Below are positions 1-9,268 of a DNA stretch of 64,000 nucleotides, in pieces. The stretch is from Gemmatimonadota bacterium (GTDB taxonomy: Bacteria; Latescibacterota; UBA2968), in the NCBI GenBank assembly GCA_002727195.1, contig PBWH01000005.1, positions 74,625-138,624 on the forward strand. The letters are read 5' to 3'. Every line of letters begins with the position of its first letter. Position 1 is the first letter of the stretch. The notes beneath the pieces were generated by a model that saw only the letters and a list, made by a program, of their open reading frames with translations, was not told where the DNA came from and did no database searches. The position numbers and the translations under genes are program-made.

Positions 1-1160
1 CGCGCGCCTTTCGTGTAAGCGTCAGCCACCACCGCGTCCAGATGCGTCCCGATCATGCACCCCCGGTAGCCGGGGCTCGACCACTTCGGAAACCAGCCCC
101 CTTCCTGGGCCGCGTTCGTCCACCCCTGCATCATCTCACTCAGTCGCGGCCGATCCAGGATCGACAAGAGCGAGTAGACCGTCCGATGTGTATCCCAGAA
201 CCCGTTGTCCGCATACAGCACGCCCTGATGAATCTGACCATCATACGGGCTGTAGTGAATCGGATTCCCCGTCTCATCCGGCTCGTGCCAAATCCGCGGG
301 AACAGCTGCGTCCGATACAGACAGGAATAGAAGATCCGCTTCTGCCGATCCGTCGCCCCCTCGATCGCGATCCTTCCCAGCCGCTCCTCCCACACCTCCC
401 GATTCGCCTCGACGAGATCGTCAAACGACCGCCCCGCCGTCTCGAGTTCGAGATTCCGTTTCGCCTGATCCACACTGATAAACGACGTCGCAATGCGGAA
501 CGTCACCTCTCCCCCACGATCCAGATCGACCACGATCCCCACCCGGTCCCCTTCGCCGTCGCGTCCATACGGTTCCTCGTCCACAAATCGCGCCGACTCC
601 GAGATGTCCGCATCCAGCTCCCCATACACGTAGCACGCGAACCCCTCCGGCACCCCACCACTGTTCCCCCGCGTCCACCCCTCGATCCGTCGTCCCTCTG
701 CCTGGAACCACGATGCCTTGTCGATCCCCCCGAGGATCACGCGCACCTTCTGATCCGACGGAAACCGAAACCGGAAGCACCCACACCGCTCCGTCGACGT
801 CATCGCCACCTGCGTCTGATACCGACCCAGGTAGGTCTCGAACAGATGCGGCCGAATTGTCGTGTCCTTGCGTTTGAATACGGATGACCGTCTTCCGATG
901 CTGAACAGCTTCTGCCCCACCTGCGGCATCACGAGAAAGTGCCCGTAGTCCCCGATCCACGGGCTCGGCTGATGCGTCGCCCGAATCCCCTGGAGTTGTC
1001 GGGCCGTGGACTTGTAGAACCTGGGGCCCTCTTCCGTTTGAGGTGCCCAATGGGTCATCCCGAACGGCGCGGCGATCCACGGGGATGTATTCCCATTCGA
1101 GAACGCGTGGACGGAATCGGAGCCCTGTTCAGGGTTGGCGTAGTCGGTCAGTCGATCCAT
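1..1160 (-). CDS. GH92 family alpha-mannosidase, 3' end cut by window edge
   Basis: The minus-strand frame is open for 386 codons from the ATG at 1160 to the window edge with no stop. The N-terminus (NPEQGSDSVHAFSNGN, then WIAAPFGMTHW) matches the start of glycoside hydrolase family 92, exo-acting calcium-dependent alpha-mannosidases that trim N-glycan-like mannosides. Near the edge are family motifs GFWDTHRTVYSLLSIL and MIGTHLDAVVADAYTKG. GH92 enzymes are usually about 750 residues, so the C-terminal half, including the catalytic base region, lies outside. No signal peptide is visible, so this copy may be cytoplasmic or its start may be further upstream. There is no clear ribosome binding site before the ATG. 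Confidence 0.85.
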   Translation of the reverse strand, partial: MDRLTDYANPEQGSDSVHAFSNGNTSPWIAAPFGMTHWAPQTEEGPRFYKSTARQLQGIRATHQPSPWIGDYGHFLVMPQVGQKLFSIGRRSSVFKRKDTTIRPHLFETYLGRYQTQVAMTSTERCGCFRFRFPSDQKVRVILGGIDKASWFQAEGRRIEGWTRGNSGGVPEGFACYVYGELDADISESARFVDEEPYGRDGEGDRVGIVVDLDRGGEVTFRIATSFISVDQAKRNLELETAGRSFDDLVEANREVWEERLGRIAIEGATDRQKRIFYSCLYRTQLFPRIWHEPDETGNPIHYSPYDGQIHQGVLYADNGFWDTHRTVYSLLSILDRPRLSEMMQGWTNAAQEGGWFPKWSSPGYRGCMIGTHLDAVVADAYTKGA

Positions 1161-1462
1161 ATATCATTCTGTTGTGTGTTGCGCCTATATTCGAAAGTCA
1201 AAGGCAGAGCACGAAGAGGCGAAGAAAACCAGGGGAGAGGCATTCTGCATTACGGCTCCCGGTGGCAGGCGCCCAGGGTCATAGGTCTGTGAGAGATATT
1301 CTAAACAGCGGCGCCGTTTGCTTGGGAATCGTGGTACCCGGGGTTCCGTCGGGGCTCCAAACATCCCGCCCGCCTTTCTTCGTTCCTTCGTGTCTTCGTG
1401 CTGAACGCCTTTGACTCTCCTATGCTAACTAGTATACCAAAGGATAGAAAGGTCCATCACGC
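1161..1462. repeat. Divergent intergenic region with an inverted pair of degenerate heptad repeats
   Basis: No gene is seen between the divergent GH92 and EamA genes. It holds two degenerate about 7-bp periodic repeats in opposite orientation: 1196-1235 (reads towards GH92 on the minus strand: TCTTCGCCTCTTCGTGCTCT) and 1373-1416 (reads towards EamA: CTTCGTTCCTTCGTGTCTTC). Both copies end in a similar tail, CCTTTGACT. This is one of many such elements in the window; each points towards its neighbouring gene. Confidence 0.6.
1411..1438 (+). promoter_or_regulatory. Candidate sigma70-type promoter for the first EamA gene
   Basis: TTGACT (1411-1416) and TATACC (1433-1438) are separated by 16 bp and lie 25 nt before the TTG start at 1463. 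The -35 hexamer is part of the tail of the heptad repeat, so the repeat could carry promoter sequence. Prediction by eye only. Confidence 0.4.
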
Positions 1463-2377
1463 TTGAGCCCGTACCGCGGCGTCATCCTCCTTGCACTCGG
1501 GGTCATCATCCTCGGGACGCTTCCGTTGATTCTGAAGCTGCTCGTGAAGGTGATCGATCCGGTGACGTTGAGTTCGGTACGGTTTCTGGGTGCGGGGGTG
1601 CTGTTGAGTGTGATGGCACGAGGGGATGTGATCGAGGACCTGCGGAGGACGATCGAGCAGAAGCGGCTGAGGTATCTGATTCTGACAGCTTCTGGATTGA
1701 CGTTTAACTATGTCTTCTTCGTGTGGGGATTGAAATTCCTGTCGCCGAGCAGCGTGCACATCGTCTTGCAGGTCGCGCCCTTCCTCGTGCTCGCCGGTGG
1801 CGTCGTGTTCTTCCGGGAGCCATTGACGATGAGGTTGGGACTAGGGGCCCTGCTGTTGGCCGTGGGATCCGGCCTCTTCTTCAACCAGCGTCTGAACGAG
1901 ATGGTCTTCGGGACCTATCTCACGATCGGGATCACCATCGCCCTCGTGAGCGCGTGCGGTTGGGCCGTCTTCTTCCTGACGCAGAAAATGCTGCACGGTC
2001 ACATGCGGTCGCGCACGATCATGTTCTATACCTGCATCGCGGGCGGCCTGGCGCTGCTGCCGCTGGCGACTCCCTCGCAGCTACACCTGCTCGACTCCCG
2101 GCTCATCATCTTCCTCATCCTCTCGACCCTCGGCACAGCCATCGCCTACACCTCGATCTCATCCGCCACCCGCCAGGTCACTACCACCACGATGGGTCTG
2201 GCACTGGCGATGATCCCGCTGGTAACGGTCGTCGACATGGCCCTCTTCGCCAACCTGATCGACGGCCTGTATCCCGAGAACCTGAACGTCCTCGCCATCT
2301 TCGGCGCCCTCCTGGTCGTCGCCGGCATCACCATCGGTACGACTCGTGCCCACGGCCCATCCGAACAGGAAGCCTGA
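1463..2377 (+). CDS. EamA/DMT-superfamily membrane transporter (copy 1)
   Basis: A 304-residue protein with about ten hydrophobic segments arranged as two EamA repeats (about residues 5-135 and 150-290), the fold of drug/metabolite transporters that export or import small metabolites such as amino acids. The TTG start at 1463 is favoured because the first transmembrane helix follows directly and AAAGG-like sequence lies upstream. The next gene is a paralogue of similar length; both share FFNQR after repeat one, HxRSRTI in the second half and PENLN near the C-terminus, indicating tandem duplication. Substrate cannot be told. Confidence 0.85.
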   Translation: MSPYRGVILLALGVIILGTLPLILKLLVKVIDPVTLSSVRFLGAGVLLSVMARGDVIEDLRRTIEQKRLRYLILTASGLTFNYVFFVWGLKFLSPSSVHIVLQVAPFLVLAGGVVFFREPLTMRLGLGALLLAVGSGLFFNQRLNEMVFGTYLTIGITIALVSACGWAVFFLTQKMLHGHMRSRTIMFYTCIAGGLALLPLATPSQLHLLDSRLIIFLILSTLGTAIAYTSISSATRQVTTTTMGLALAMIPLVTVVDMALFANLIDGLYPENLNVLAIFGALLVVAGITIGTTRAHGPSEQEA

Positions 2378-2399
2378 TCGCTATGCAGATCGAAAAGGC

Positions 2400-2520
2400 C
2401 TACCACGAAATACACGAACGTCACGAAAAGCCTCCCAACCACCCCTCCGGAGGCAGTGCCAGGTCCCAGCACCCGCGTCCCCTTTCGTGTTTTTTGTGCT
2501 TTTCGTGGTTGTCTTCTGAC
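2400..2520. repeat. Inverted pair of heptad repeats between the two EamA genes
   Basis: 2400-2437 contains CCACGAAATACACGAACGTC and reads, on the minus strand, back towards the first EamA gene. 2481-2520 contains CGTGTTTTTTGTGCTTTTCG then TGGTT and points towards the second EamA gene. The two halves are degenerate inverted copies of one another separated by about 45 bp. Confidence 0.65.
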
Positions 2521-2548
2521 TCTCACCAAGGAATCAGGAAACAACTCC

Positions 2549-3478
2549 GTGGAATCCGATAACAGACGCACCTTCGGGCTCACACTCATGGCCTGCACGC
2601 TCCTGATGTGGGGCTCCCTCCCGCTCCAGCTCAAGATCCTGATCTCCCAGATCGACCCAACCACACTCACCTGGTATCGCTTCACCGGCGCCATGATCGT
2701 TCTGGCCGTGATCGGCAGACGCACCTTCGTGAAGGATCTACGGCAGGCCTGGTGCAGGCGAACGGTTGTGCTGCTGCTCCTCGGTGGGATCGGCCTAACG
2801 GCGAACTACTTGACCTATCTGAAGGGCCTAGACCACCTGACACCGAGCACGGCCCAGATCCTGATGCAGACCGTCCCGTTTATGGTCCTCGGTGGCGGGA
2901 TTGTGATCTTCGGTGAGGCGTTCGCCGGTCGCCAATGGTGGGGCGTCGTGTTTCTCGCGATTGGATCGGTCCTGTTCTTCAACCAGCGCGTCGACCAGAT
3001 CGCCTTCGGATCCGACCTGCTCACAGGCATCGGCTTCATCCTGTTCAGCGCCGTCTCCTGGACCACGTTCCTGCTCTCACAGAAAGCCCTCCTCGCACAC
3101 CTGAGGTCGCGAACCATCCTGCTCGTCTGTTACCTAACCGGCTTCCTCATCCTGGGCACCCGGGCAAACGTTGGCACCATCCTCTCGCTCGACACCGTCT
3201 TCCTGACCCTGCTTCTGTCCGCCACCCTCCTCGCCGTCATCTCTTACCTCACCTTCGCGACGGCCATGCGCCGCGTCCCCGCCACCACTGCGGGCCTGAC
3301 CATCGCCAACATCCCGCTCATCACCCTGCTGTTCATGCTCACCTTCGCCCCACACACCGACCTCCTCGCTCCTGAGAACCTGAACACGATGGCGCTGGCT
3401 GGGGCCTGTCTGGTTGTCTTCGGATCGGCGATCGGCGCGATGGGCCCGAAGACCGAAGTCAGCCGGTCGACGGAGTAG
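2549..3478 (+). CDS. EamA/DMT-superfamily membrane transporter (copy 2)
   Basis: A 309-residue, ten-helix EamA-family transporter, paralogous to the gene just upstream. The GTG at 2549 is chosen because AAGGA/AGGAA sequences lie 8-15 nt before it and the frame upstream runs through the heptad repeat, which is not coding. The protein starts VESDNRRTFG and enters helix one (LMACTLLMWGSLPLQL) directly. Conserved positions shared with copy 1 include HLTPSTAQI/FLSPSSVHI after helix four. The gene is bracketed by heptad repeats pointing inward on both sides (2481-2520 and 3484-3525). Substrate unknown. Confidence 0.85.
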   Translation: MESDNRRTFGLTLMACTLLMWGSLPLQLKILISQIDPTTLTWYRFTGAMIVLAVIGRRTFVKDLRQAWCRRTVVLLLLGGIGLTANYLTYLKGLDHLTPSTAQILMQTVPFMVLGGGIVIFGEAFAGRQWWGVVFLAIGSVLFFNQRVDQIAFGSDLLTGIGFILFSAVSWTTFLLSQKALLAHLRSRTILLVCYLTGFLILGTRANVGTILSLDTVFLTLLLSATLLAVISYLTFATAMRRVPATTAGLTIANIPLITLLFMLTFAPHTDLLAPENLNTMALAGACLVVFGSAIGAMGPKTEVSRSTE

Positions 3479-3483
3479 AGACA

Positions 3484-3806
3484 AAGACCTTAACCGCAGA
3501 GGCGCGGAGACGCAGAGAAAAACGAGGGTGCGGAGGCCTGCAGGTAGCCGATCTGTCCTACTGTGACGATCGAGGAGTTCCAAGCCTTAGAGGCGAGGAG
3601 AGCCAACCCCAACAAAGAAAGGCTCCGAGTAAGACACCCGGAGCCTTTGGGTCGCTGGACTTCTGGTCGTTAGATTTCCCTTTCGAGACTGGTCTCTTAA
3701 AAGGGGCGGTTCGAAAATCCCTCTTCGGAGGACGCGGTCCAGACCTGGCACTGCCGCGGCACCCCAGAACCCTCTGCGCCCTCTGCGTCTCCGCGGTTAA
3801 AGGTTT
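3484..3806. repeat. Inverted heptad-repeat pair around a terminator, between convergent genes
   Basis: 3484-3525 (CTTAACCGCAGAGGCGCGGA, then GACGCAGAG) and 3771-3806 (CTCTGCGCCCTCTGCGTCTC, then CGCGGTTAAAGG) are inverted degenerate copies about 270 bp apart. The first reads back towards the EamA gene on its left and the second points to the TonB gene on its right. No coding sequence is seen between 3479 and 3815. Confidence 0.7.
3618..3648. terminator. Rho-independent-like terminator hairpin
   Basis: A perfect 10-bp inverted repeat (AAAGGCTCCG / CGGAGCCTTT) with an 11-nt loop. A-rich sequence on the left and T-rich on the right would allow use in both directions, fitting its place between the convergent EamA and TonB genes. 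Confidence 0.8.
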
Positions 3807-3815
3807 TGACTCTTC

Positions 3816-4580
3816 TCAGCTAACCAACCGGAAGCGAATCGGCAGAGCCATCCACACAGGAACCGGCCGGTCATTCTGTCGCGCCGGCGAGAACTCGTAC
3901 TGCTTCACCGCTCTAAGCGCAGCCTTGTGGAAGATCTCCTTACCGCGGAGCACCTCTGCCTGGCGGACCTTGCCGTCTTTGCCGATCAGCACGCGGACGA
4001 GGATCGTCCCCTGGATCCCTGACTTCCTCGCGGCTTCAGGATACTGCGGCGGAACCTGCTTCGTGATCTCGGGCTTATCCTCGACCGCCCAGAATTCGAT
4101 CGGGTCCTCCTCGACCGTGGCAGCCTCTGTCACCTCGCTGGGCGGAGTCGGCAGATCGAGATCCACGTCATCGAAGTCGAGATCCGTCGTTTCGATCGTC
4201 ACGTCATCTGGGACGGACTCATCCTCGGTCTCGATCGGGACGGCAGGGCGCGGCGGAGACGGTGGGCGCTGGAGCTGTCGAGTCTCTGGAATGTCATCCA
4301 CCTGGATGACGATCTGCTCTTTCTTGGCCGAAACCTGCTGGACACCGATCTCGAGCAGACCGACGAATCCCATCGTCAGGATAGCTGCGACGATCCCGGA
4401 CGTGGCAAACATACGCCTCGGGTGGCCCAGATGCAGGTTGACTTCGGGAGACTTCTTTCGCGTGATGACCTCGACGTCAATCGGCTTGTCGGCCAGAAGG
4501 CGCTGGAACCTTTCACGTTGCACACGGGCACCTTCCAGTGACGTCAGAAGGGAAGGAAATCGGATCAGTATAGGGTTCAA
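3816..4580 (-). CDS. TonB-family energy transducer
   Basis: A 254-residue protein: an unusually long N-terminal cytoplasmic part (about 1-58), one transmembrane helix (about 59-78, GIVAAILTMGFVGLLEIG), a Pro- and acid-rich periplasmic linker (RPPSPPRPAVP, then many Asp/Glu) and a TonB C-terminal domain (about 170-254) with PPQYPEAARKSGIQGT and YEFSPARQNDRPV. It would couple the ExbBD proton channel to outer-membrane receptors. The TTG start is supported by CAGGAG six bases before it. No exbB/exbD or receptor gene is adjacent, so it is a solitary transducer here. Confidence 0.9.
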   Translation of the reverse strand: MNPILIRFPSLLTSLEGARVQRERFQRLLADKPIDVEVITRKKSPEVNLHLGHPRRMFATSGIVAAILTMGFVGLLEIGVQQVSAKKEQIVIQVDDIPETRQLQRPPSPPRPAVPIETEDESVPDDVTIETTDLDFDDVDLDLPTPPSEVTEAATVEEDPIEFWAVEDKPEITKQVPPQYPEAARKSGIQGTILVRVLIGKDGKVRQAEVLRGKEIFHKAALRAVKQYEFSPARQNDRPVPVWMALPIRFRLVS

Positions 4581-4785
4581 CGTATACTCCTGACCAACGT
4601 TCGAGGGTAGTGAACCTCAACGTCTTTAAGTATACCTTATCTTTCCCGACTTGAAGTTAAGTAGAAATGAAAAATTCGTTCCGTTTATGTGACAAACAGC
4701 GGTTTGCCGGGTTCGCCTCCGGCCGTCACATACTTATATTGATCGCCAAGTGCTTGAATTCGTTTCGAAAAACCTGGAGGGGATT

Positions 4786-5901
4786 GTGGAATCTGTCAAG
4801 AGACGAGACTTCATACGGAAGGCATCCGTCGCCGCGGTGGGTGCTGCCGGCGTCGTGAGCGCGTGCGCGTCGGAGAAGACCAACACGGCTACGGCCGCGC
4901 GATCGACCGAAACGTTCAACTGGAAGATGGTCACCACCTGGCCGCCCCATTTCCCGATCCTCGGCGTGGGCGCCGAGAAATTCGCAGAATGGGTCGACGT
5001 TATGTCCGAAGGCCGTCTGAAGATCCAGGTCTACGGCGGCGGCGAGCTGGTCCCGCCGCTCGAAGGTTTCGACGCCGTCAGCCAGGGCGCGGCCGAAATA
5101 TGTCACGGCGCTGCCTACTACTGGGCGGGAAAAGCACCGGCCACCCAGTTCTTCGCCGGCATGCCCTTCGGCATGAACGCCCAGCAGCAGAACGCATGGA
5201 TCTACTCGGGCGGGGGTCTCGAACTCTGGGAGGAACTCTACCAGCCCTTCACCCTCGTCCCTATGCCGGCCGGCAACACGGGCGTCCAGATGGGCGGATG
5301 GTACAATCGCGAGATCAACAGCATTGCCGACTTCAAGGGCTTGAAGATGCGCATCCCTGGGCTGGGCGGGAAAGTCATCTCCAAGGCGGGTGGCTCAGCC
5401 GTTCTGTCAGCAGGCGGCGAGATCTACACGAACCTGGAACGCGGCGTCATCGACGCAACCGAATGGATCGGCCCGTATCACGATAAACTCATGGGCTTCC
5501 ACCGCGCCGCCAAATACTACTACTACCCTGGCTGGCACGAACCGGGCACGACGCTTGAACTCCTGATCAACAAGAGCGCCTTCCAATCACTCCCCGAAAG
5601 CCTCCAGCAGATCGTACGCACAGCCGCCGCCCGCTCAAATCTCTGGATGCTCTCCGAATTCGAAGCCCAGAACCACGCTGCACTCAAAGAACTCGTCAAT
5701 GAACACGGCGTCCAACTCCGCCGCTTCCCCGACGACGTCATCGCCCAGCTCAAGACCTACACGGAAGAAGTCATCGCCGAAGTCGCCGCCAGCGATCCAA
5801 TGAGCAAAAAGGTCTACGAGTCTTACAGTGCGTTCCGGGCGAACGTGACCAGTTGGAGTAAGCTGTCAGAGCAGCAGTATTACGACACGATTTCTTCGTA
5901 G
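4786..5901 (+). CDS. dctP: TRAP transporter substrate-binding protein (DctP/TakP-like), Tat lipoprotein
   Basis: A 371-residue periplasmic binding protein of a TRAP system for carboxylates. The N-terminus has a twin-arginine signal (RRDFIRK) followed by a hydrophobic stretch and lipobox VSAC, giving a lipid-anchored Cys27. The mature part (WKMVTTWPPHFPILGVGAEKF) resembles TakP/DctP proteins that bind 2-oxo acids. The GTG at 4786 is chosen because CTGGAGGGG precedes it and the Tat motif then sits at residues 6-12. Its membrane partners dctM and dctQ are encoded convergently at 6197-8055 rather than in the same operon, with a strong hairpin between. Ligand is inferred only as a small carboxylate. 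Confidence 0.9.
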   Translation: MESVKRRDFIRKASVAAVGAAGVVSACASEKTNTATAARSTETFNWKMVTTWPPHFPILGVGAEKFAEWVDVMSEGRLKIQVYGGGELVPPLEGFDAVSQGAAEICHGAAYYWAGKAPATQFFAGMPFGMNAQQQNAWIYSGGGLELWEELYQPFTLVPMPAGNTGVQMGGWYNREINSIADFKGLKMRIPGLGGKVISKAGGSAVLSAGGEIYTNLERGVIDATEWIGPYHDKLMGFHRAAKYYYYPGWHEPGTTLELLINKSAFQSLPESLQQIVRTAAARSNLWMLSEFEAQNHAALKELVNEHGVQLRRFPDDVIAQLKTYTEEVIAEVAASDPMSKKVYESYSAFRANVTSWSKLSEQQYYDTISS

Positions 5902-6090
5902 AAAACTGAGCGGGTGAGCCGGCCTCCGCACAAGGCTTCGGCCTGGCTGGTTAGGAGCAGGGGCGAGCAGGAGAAAAGGCAGTTAGCGGACTGACCACAA
6001 GGACGGGCGGGGCAAATGGATCCTCGCACGTCCTTGCGTAATGTCTTTCAACAGTCCTAGAGTTGACACCCAACATCCGAGTCCGAGTCA
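5902..6090. repeat. Intergenic: antisense GAGCGGG-type heptad repeat and filler
   Basis: Directly after the dctP stop lies GAGCGGGTGAGCCGG and then AGGAGCAGGGGCGAGCAGGA, a degenerate copy of the CTCCCGC-type heptad element in the orientation that points back to dctP. No gene is seen. Confidence 0.45.
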
Positions 6091-6125
6091 AGACTACCGG
6101 ACACACCCTCTGTGTCCGGTAGTCT
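6091..6125. terminator. Strong bidirectional hairpin between dctP and dctM
   Basis: A perfect 15-bp inverted repeat (AGACTACCGGACACA and its complement) with a 5-nt loop CCCTC. There is no clear T-run, so it may be a bidirectional terminator or RNA-stabilising hairpin. It is followed by TCCTGAGCGTAGTCGAAGG (6127-6145), a motif of the same type as dispersed TTCGAG-AGTCGAG elements elsewhere in the window. Confidence 0.65.
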
Positions 6126-6196
6126 GTCCTGAGCGTAGTCGAAGGGTGGTTCCATCCTAACTAACCCGGGGCATCGCAACAGCCCCGATTGCGCCG

Positions 6197-7519
6197 CTAC
6201 TTCCGGGCTAGATACTCCGGAAACCACGTCGCACTCTCCGGAAACGCGATCACCAACCCTACCGCAATCAACTGAATCACAATAAACGGGATGATCCCTC
6301 TATATATATGTCCGGTTTCCACGCCCTCCGGCGCGACCCCCTTCAGGTAGAACAGCGAGAAACCGAACGGCGGCGTAAGAAAGGACGTCTGCAGGTTCAT
6401 CGCGATCAGGATACCCAGCCACAGCAGGTCGACACCGAACTGTTGGAAGATCGGCACCACCACGGGCACGATGATAAACGTGATCTCGATGAAATCGATG
6501 AAGAAGCCGGCGATAAAGATAATCACCATCACTAGCGCCAGGAACATGTTCGGGCTCATGTCCGCACCAACAATCAGGCTGGTCAGGTACGCGTCACCCT
6601 GCATCCCGCGGAACACGAGCCCGAAAGCGGTCGCACCGACGAGGATGAAGAACACCATACAGGTCAGGTGAGTCGTCTCAGCCATCACGGCCTTGAGCGT
6701 CGGGATGTTGAACTTGCCCTGCAGGACGGTCAGCAGCGTCGCGCCGAATGCACCGACGGCAGCCGCTTCTGTCGGTGACGCGATCCCGGCAAAGATCGAC
6801 CCCAGCACGGCCACGATCAGGAAGAACGGCAGGATGAACGCCTGCAGGATCCGCTTCGCCATTCCCTCGCCACGGAATGCCTCCAATTCGGAGGCCGGCA
6901 TCGCGGGCGCCAGTTCGGGCTTGAAGATCGCGACGATCGTGAGCCAGATCAGGTAAAGAGCGACGAGTCCCGCGCCTGGGATCACGGCCCCCATAAACAT
7001 GTCGCCGATCGACACGTTCAGGATGCTCCCCAACAGCACGAGCACAATACTCGGCGGAATGATCTGACCGAGCGTCCCGGACGCCGACACCGTACCCGTC
7101 GCTACTTCCGGACTGTATCCCCGACGCAGCATCGTTGGCAGGCTTAGCAGCCCCATCGTCACCACCGTCGCTCCGACGATCCCCGTCGACGCGCCTAGCA
7201 TCGCCCCCACCACCACGATCGAAATCGCCAGCCCGCCTCTCAGCCGGCCGAACAGCAGTGCCATTGTTTCAAGCAGTTCTTCGGCGAGCCCCGACTTTTC
7301 GAGCATCACGCCCATAAACACGAACAGTGGAACCGCGATCAGGACGTAGTTCGTCATCACGCCCCAGACCCGGAGCGGAAGCAGATTGAAGAAATCGAAC
7401 CCGAACATCGCCGCGCCCATCAGGATCGACACGCCGCCCAGGGTGAACGCGACGGGAAACCCGAGCATCAGCAACACGAACAGCACGAGGAACAGGATCA
7501 GAGGCATCGCTTCGATCAT
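6197..7519 (-). CDS. dctM: TRAP transporter large permease DctM
   Basis: A 440-residue, roughly 12-13-helix membrane protein of the DctM/IT superfamily, the ion-coupled transport subunit of TRAP carboxylate importers. Family signatures visible are [12 protein letters not shown] near the N-terminus, [20 protein letters not shown], the [15 protein letters not shown] re-entrant region and [11 protein letters not shown]. The ATG at 7519 is chosen because it overlaps the dctQ stop by four bases (ATGA), indicating translational coupling; a longer in-frame upstream start would lie inside dctQ. The dedicated binding protein is probably the dctP gene at 4786-5901 on the opposite strand. Confidence 0.93.
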   Translation of the reverse strand: MIEAMPLILFLVLFVLLMLGFPVAFTLGGVSILMGAAMFGFDFFNLLPLRVWGVMTNYVLIAVPLFVFMGVMLEKSGLAEELLETMALLFGRLRGGLAISIVVVGAMLGASTGIVGATVVTMGLLSLPTMLRRGYSPEVATGTVSASGTLGQIIPPSIVLVLLGSILNVSIGDMFMGAVIPGAGLVALYLIWLTIVAIFKPELAPAMPASELEAFRGEGMAKRILQAFILPFFLIVAVLGSIFAGIASPTEAAAVGAFGATLLTVLQGKFNIPTLKAVMAETTHLTCMVFFILVGATAFGLVFRGMQGDAYLTSLIVGADMSPNMFLALVMVIIFIAGFFIDFIEITFIIVPVVVPIFQQFGVDLLWLGILIAMNLQTSFLTPPFGFSLFYLKGVAPEGVETGHIYRGIIPFIVIQLIAVGLVIAFPESATWFPEYLARK

Positions 7520-8055
7520 GCGGCCTCCTCCAGTTCGTCGTCGTACCACCCCATCACCACCGCCAGCGACTTGCAGGCGAGGGCCACGCCCTGGATCAGC
7601 ACCAGCCCGAACCCGATCGGGATCGCCGACTTCAGAATGAAGCGAGCAGGTAGACCGCCTGGATCAGGACTTGTTTCGCCGATCAGAAATGACGTCTTCA
7701 CGAACGTCTGTGCGCCCCATATCCCGACCAGGCAGAACGGGACGAGGAAAAGCAGGCTGCCCGCCAGGTTCACGATCGCCTTCGTCCTCGGCGAGAACGT
7801 GCTGTAAAGGACGTCCACCCGCACGTGTCGATCGTGTTTCAGGGCGTAGGCCGCGCCCAACAGGAAAACCAACGCGAACAGATGCCACTGCATTTCCTGC
7901 ACAGCCACGAGGCTGTTCTGGAGCAGATATCGTGTGAACACGTCGTAGCAGACGACCAGCACCAGCAGCGCGGTCAGCCACGAAACGGCCTGCCCAACAG
8001 ACTCGCTCAGCCTTTCGGCGACACGCACGTATTGGAAGCCAAGTTTTCGAATCAT
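7516..8055 (-). CDS. dctQ: TRAP transporter small permease DctQ
   Basis: A 179-residue protein with four transmembrane helices and the family motif [14 protein letters not shown] between helices two and three. It is the small membrane subunit that stabilises DctM and docks the binding protein. It is the first gene of a two-gene unit; its stop overlaps the dctM start (ATGA). The start ATG at 8055 has GGGAGA upstream. An FxxL-rich first helix ([23 protein letters not shown]) and the length are normal for the family. Confidence 0.9.
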   Translation of the reverse strand: MIRKLGFQYVRVAERLSESVGQAVSWLTALLVLVVCYDVFTRYLLQNSLVAVQEMQWHLFALVFLLGAAYALKHDRHVRVDVLYSTFSPRTKAIVNLAGSLLFLVPFCLVGIWGAQTFVKTSFLIGETSPDPGGLPARFILKSAIPIGFGLVLIQGVALACKSLAVVMGWYDDELEEAA

Positions 8056-8123
8056 ATCATTCTCCCGGTGAATCGAACTCCACGAAGATAGGGCCCCGAC
8101 TTCAAGGAGGTCAATCCGCCACG

Positions 8124-9203
8124 ATGAAAACGGCCATTCAGAGCATCCTCCTTACCATCGCAATCACGCTCGGTATCGGGCTCATGATGCGTTTCGTCGG
8201 CATCCACGACAGCTTCTTCTACCACCCGAACGATCGCGTCTACCAGGAACCGGGTGGCGCATAGCACGCATACGAGGAGGTCAAGTTCACTAGTGAGGAC
8301 GGCACCGAACTCGTGGGCTGGTACTTCCGCACTGAGGTCGAAACGAAAGGGACGGTCATCCATCTCCACGGCAGCGACGGTAACACCCTCCTACACAGCG
8401 GGCGACCTCCTCTGGTTGCTCCCTCACAGCTACAACCTGTTCGCCAGTGACGACCGGGGTTACGGCCGATCGTCCGGATCACCGATCCGTGAAGGTGTCG
8501 TCTCGACGCGAAAGCCGCCTACCGCTTCGTCCGTTCCCACGCGGATGTCGATTCCAACCGTGTGATCCTGTTCGGTCAAAGCATGGGCGGTCGGCTCGGC
8601 ATCCGAGGGACTGCAGACGTCGCTCCTCCGCTGGCTTCGGTTGCCGAAGCCACCTATGGCCCCTTCGCCGACTACCTCCGCGACAAAATGGGTCAGAACA
8701 CCGGCCAGACCCTGTATCAGCATCTACCCGCCCCACGTCTGGTCGCAGATCCGGTCCACGCCTACACCGTGACACGCCTGCTCGAGAACTTCGTCAATCA
8801 GGGAACGGGATACGCCGTCCGCCGACTGGGTTACCGCGGCCCTGTCGCTGGCAAGACAGGCACGACGAACGACAACACGGACACCTGTTTCACCGGCTTC
8901 ACACCGGACATCGTCGCCAACGTATGGATCGACTTCGACTCAGGCATAGGGGGCAACAAGCTGACCCAGCCCAAAACGCGTCGTCAGATCACGGGCGGCG
9001 GTGGTGCAGCGCCCATCTGGACCGAATTCGTTCCGTCCACCCCAACCTCGACCGGCCAGTTCTTCGTCCCACCGGATGTGGGCACGGTAGAGATTGACCC
9101 ATCAACAGGAACGCCAGCCGGGGCTGCAGACTCGCTCTCGGTCCCCCCAATCACCGTAGCCATTCACATATCCGCGCTTCCCGCCCTCACTGACTCGCTC
9201 TGA
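8124..9203 (+). pseudogene. Chimeric fossil: alpha/beta hydrolase 5' part joined to PBP1 transpeptidase 3' part
   Basis: From the ATG at 8124 the frame encodes a membrane-anchored alpha/beta hydrolase of the YfhR/BEM46 type: an N-terminal helix, VKFTSEDGTELVGWYF, HLHGSDGN, then in other frames DLLWLLPHSYNLFASDDRGYG and VILFGQSMGG (nucleophile elbow GxSxG). It is broken by an in-frame TAG at 8262-8264 and at least two frameshifts (about 8400 and 8500). From about 8700 the same frame becomes the end of a class A penicillin-binding protein: PRLVADPVHAYTVTRLLENF, GTGYAVRRLG, the KTGTT box (VAGKTGTTNDNTDTCFTGFT) and VANVWIDFD. No single gene would have this order, so a deletion joined two unrelated genes after or during decay. 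Confidence 0.8.
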
Positions 9204-9268
9204 GTTGCGACATTCGCAGGACTACCCATACTTACAGGAAAACTCACCGATCTCAGAAGGATGATCTA

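Noticed and set aside
42-887. Long open frame on the plus strand over the GH92 gene
   Set aside because: It is the exact complement frame of GH92 codons, is Arg/Pro-rich and lacks domain character; the minus strand gives clear GH92 motifs.
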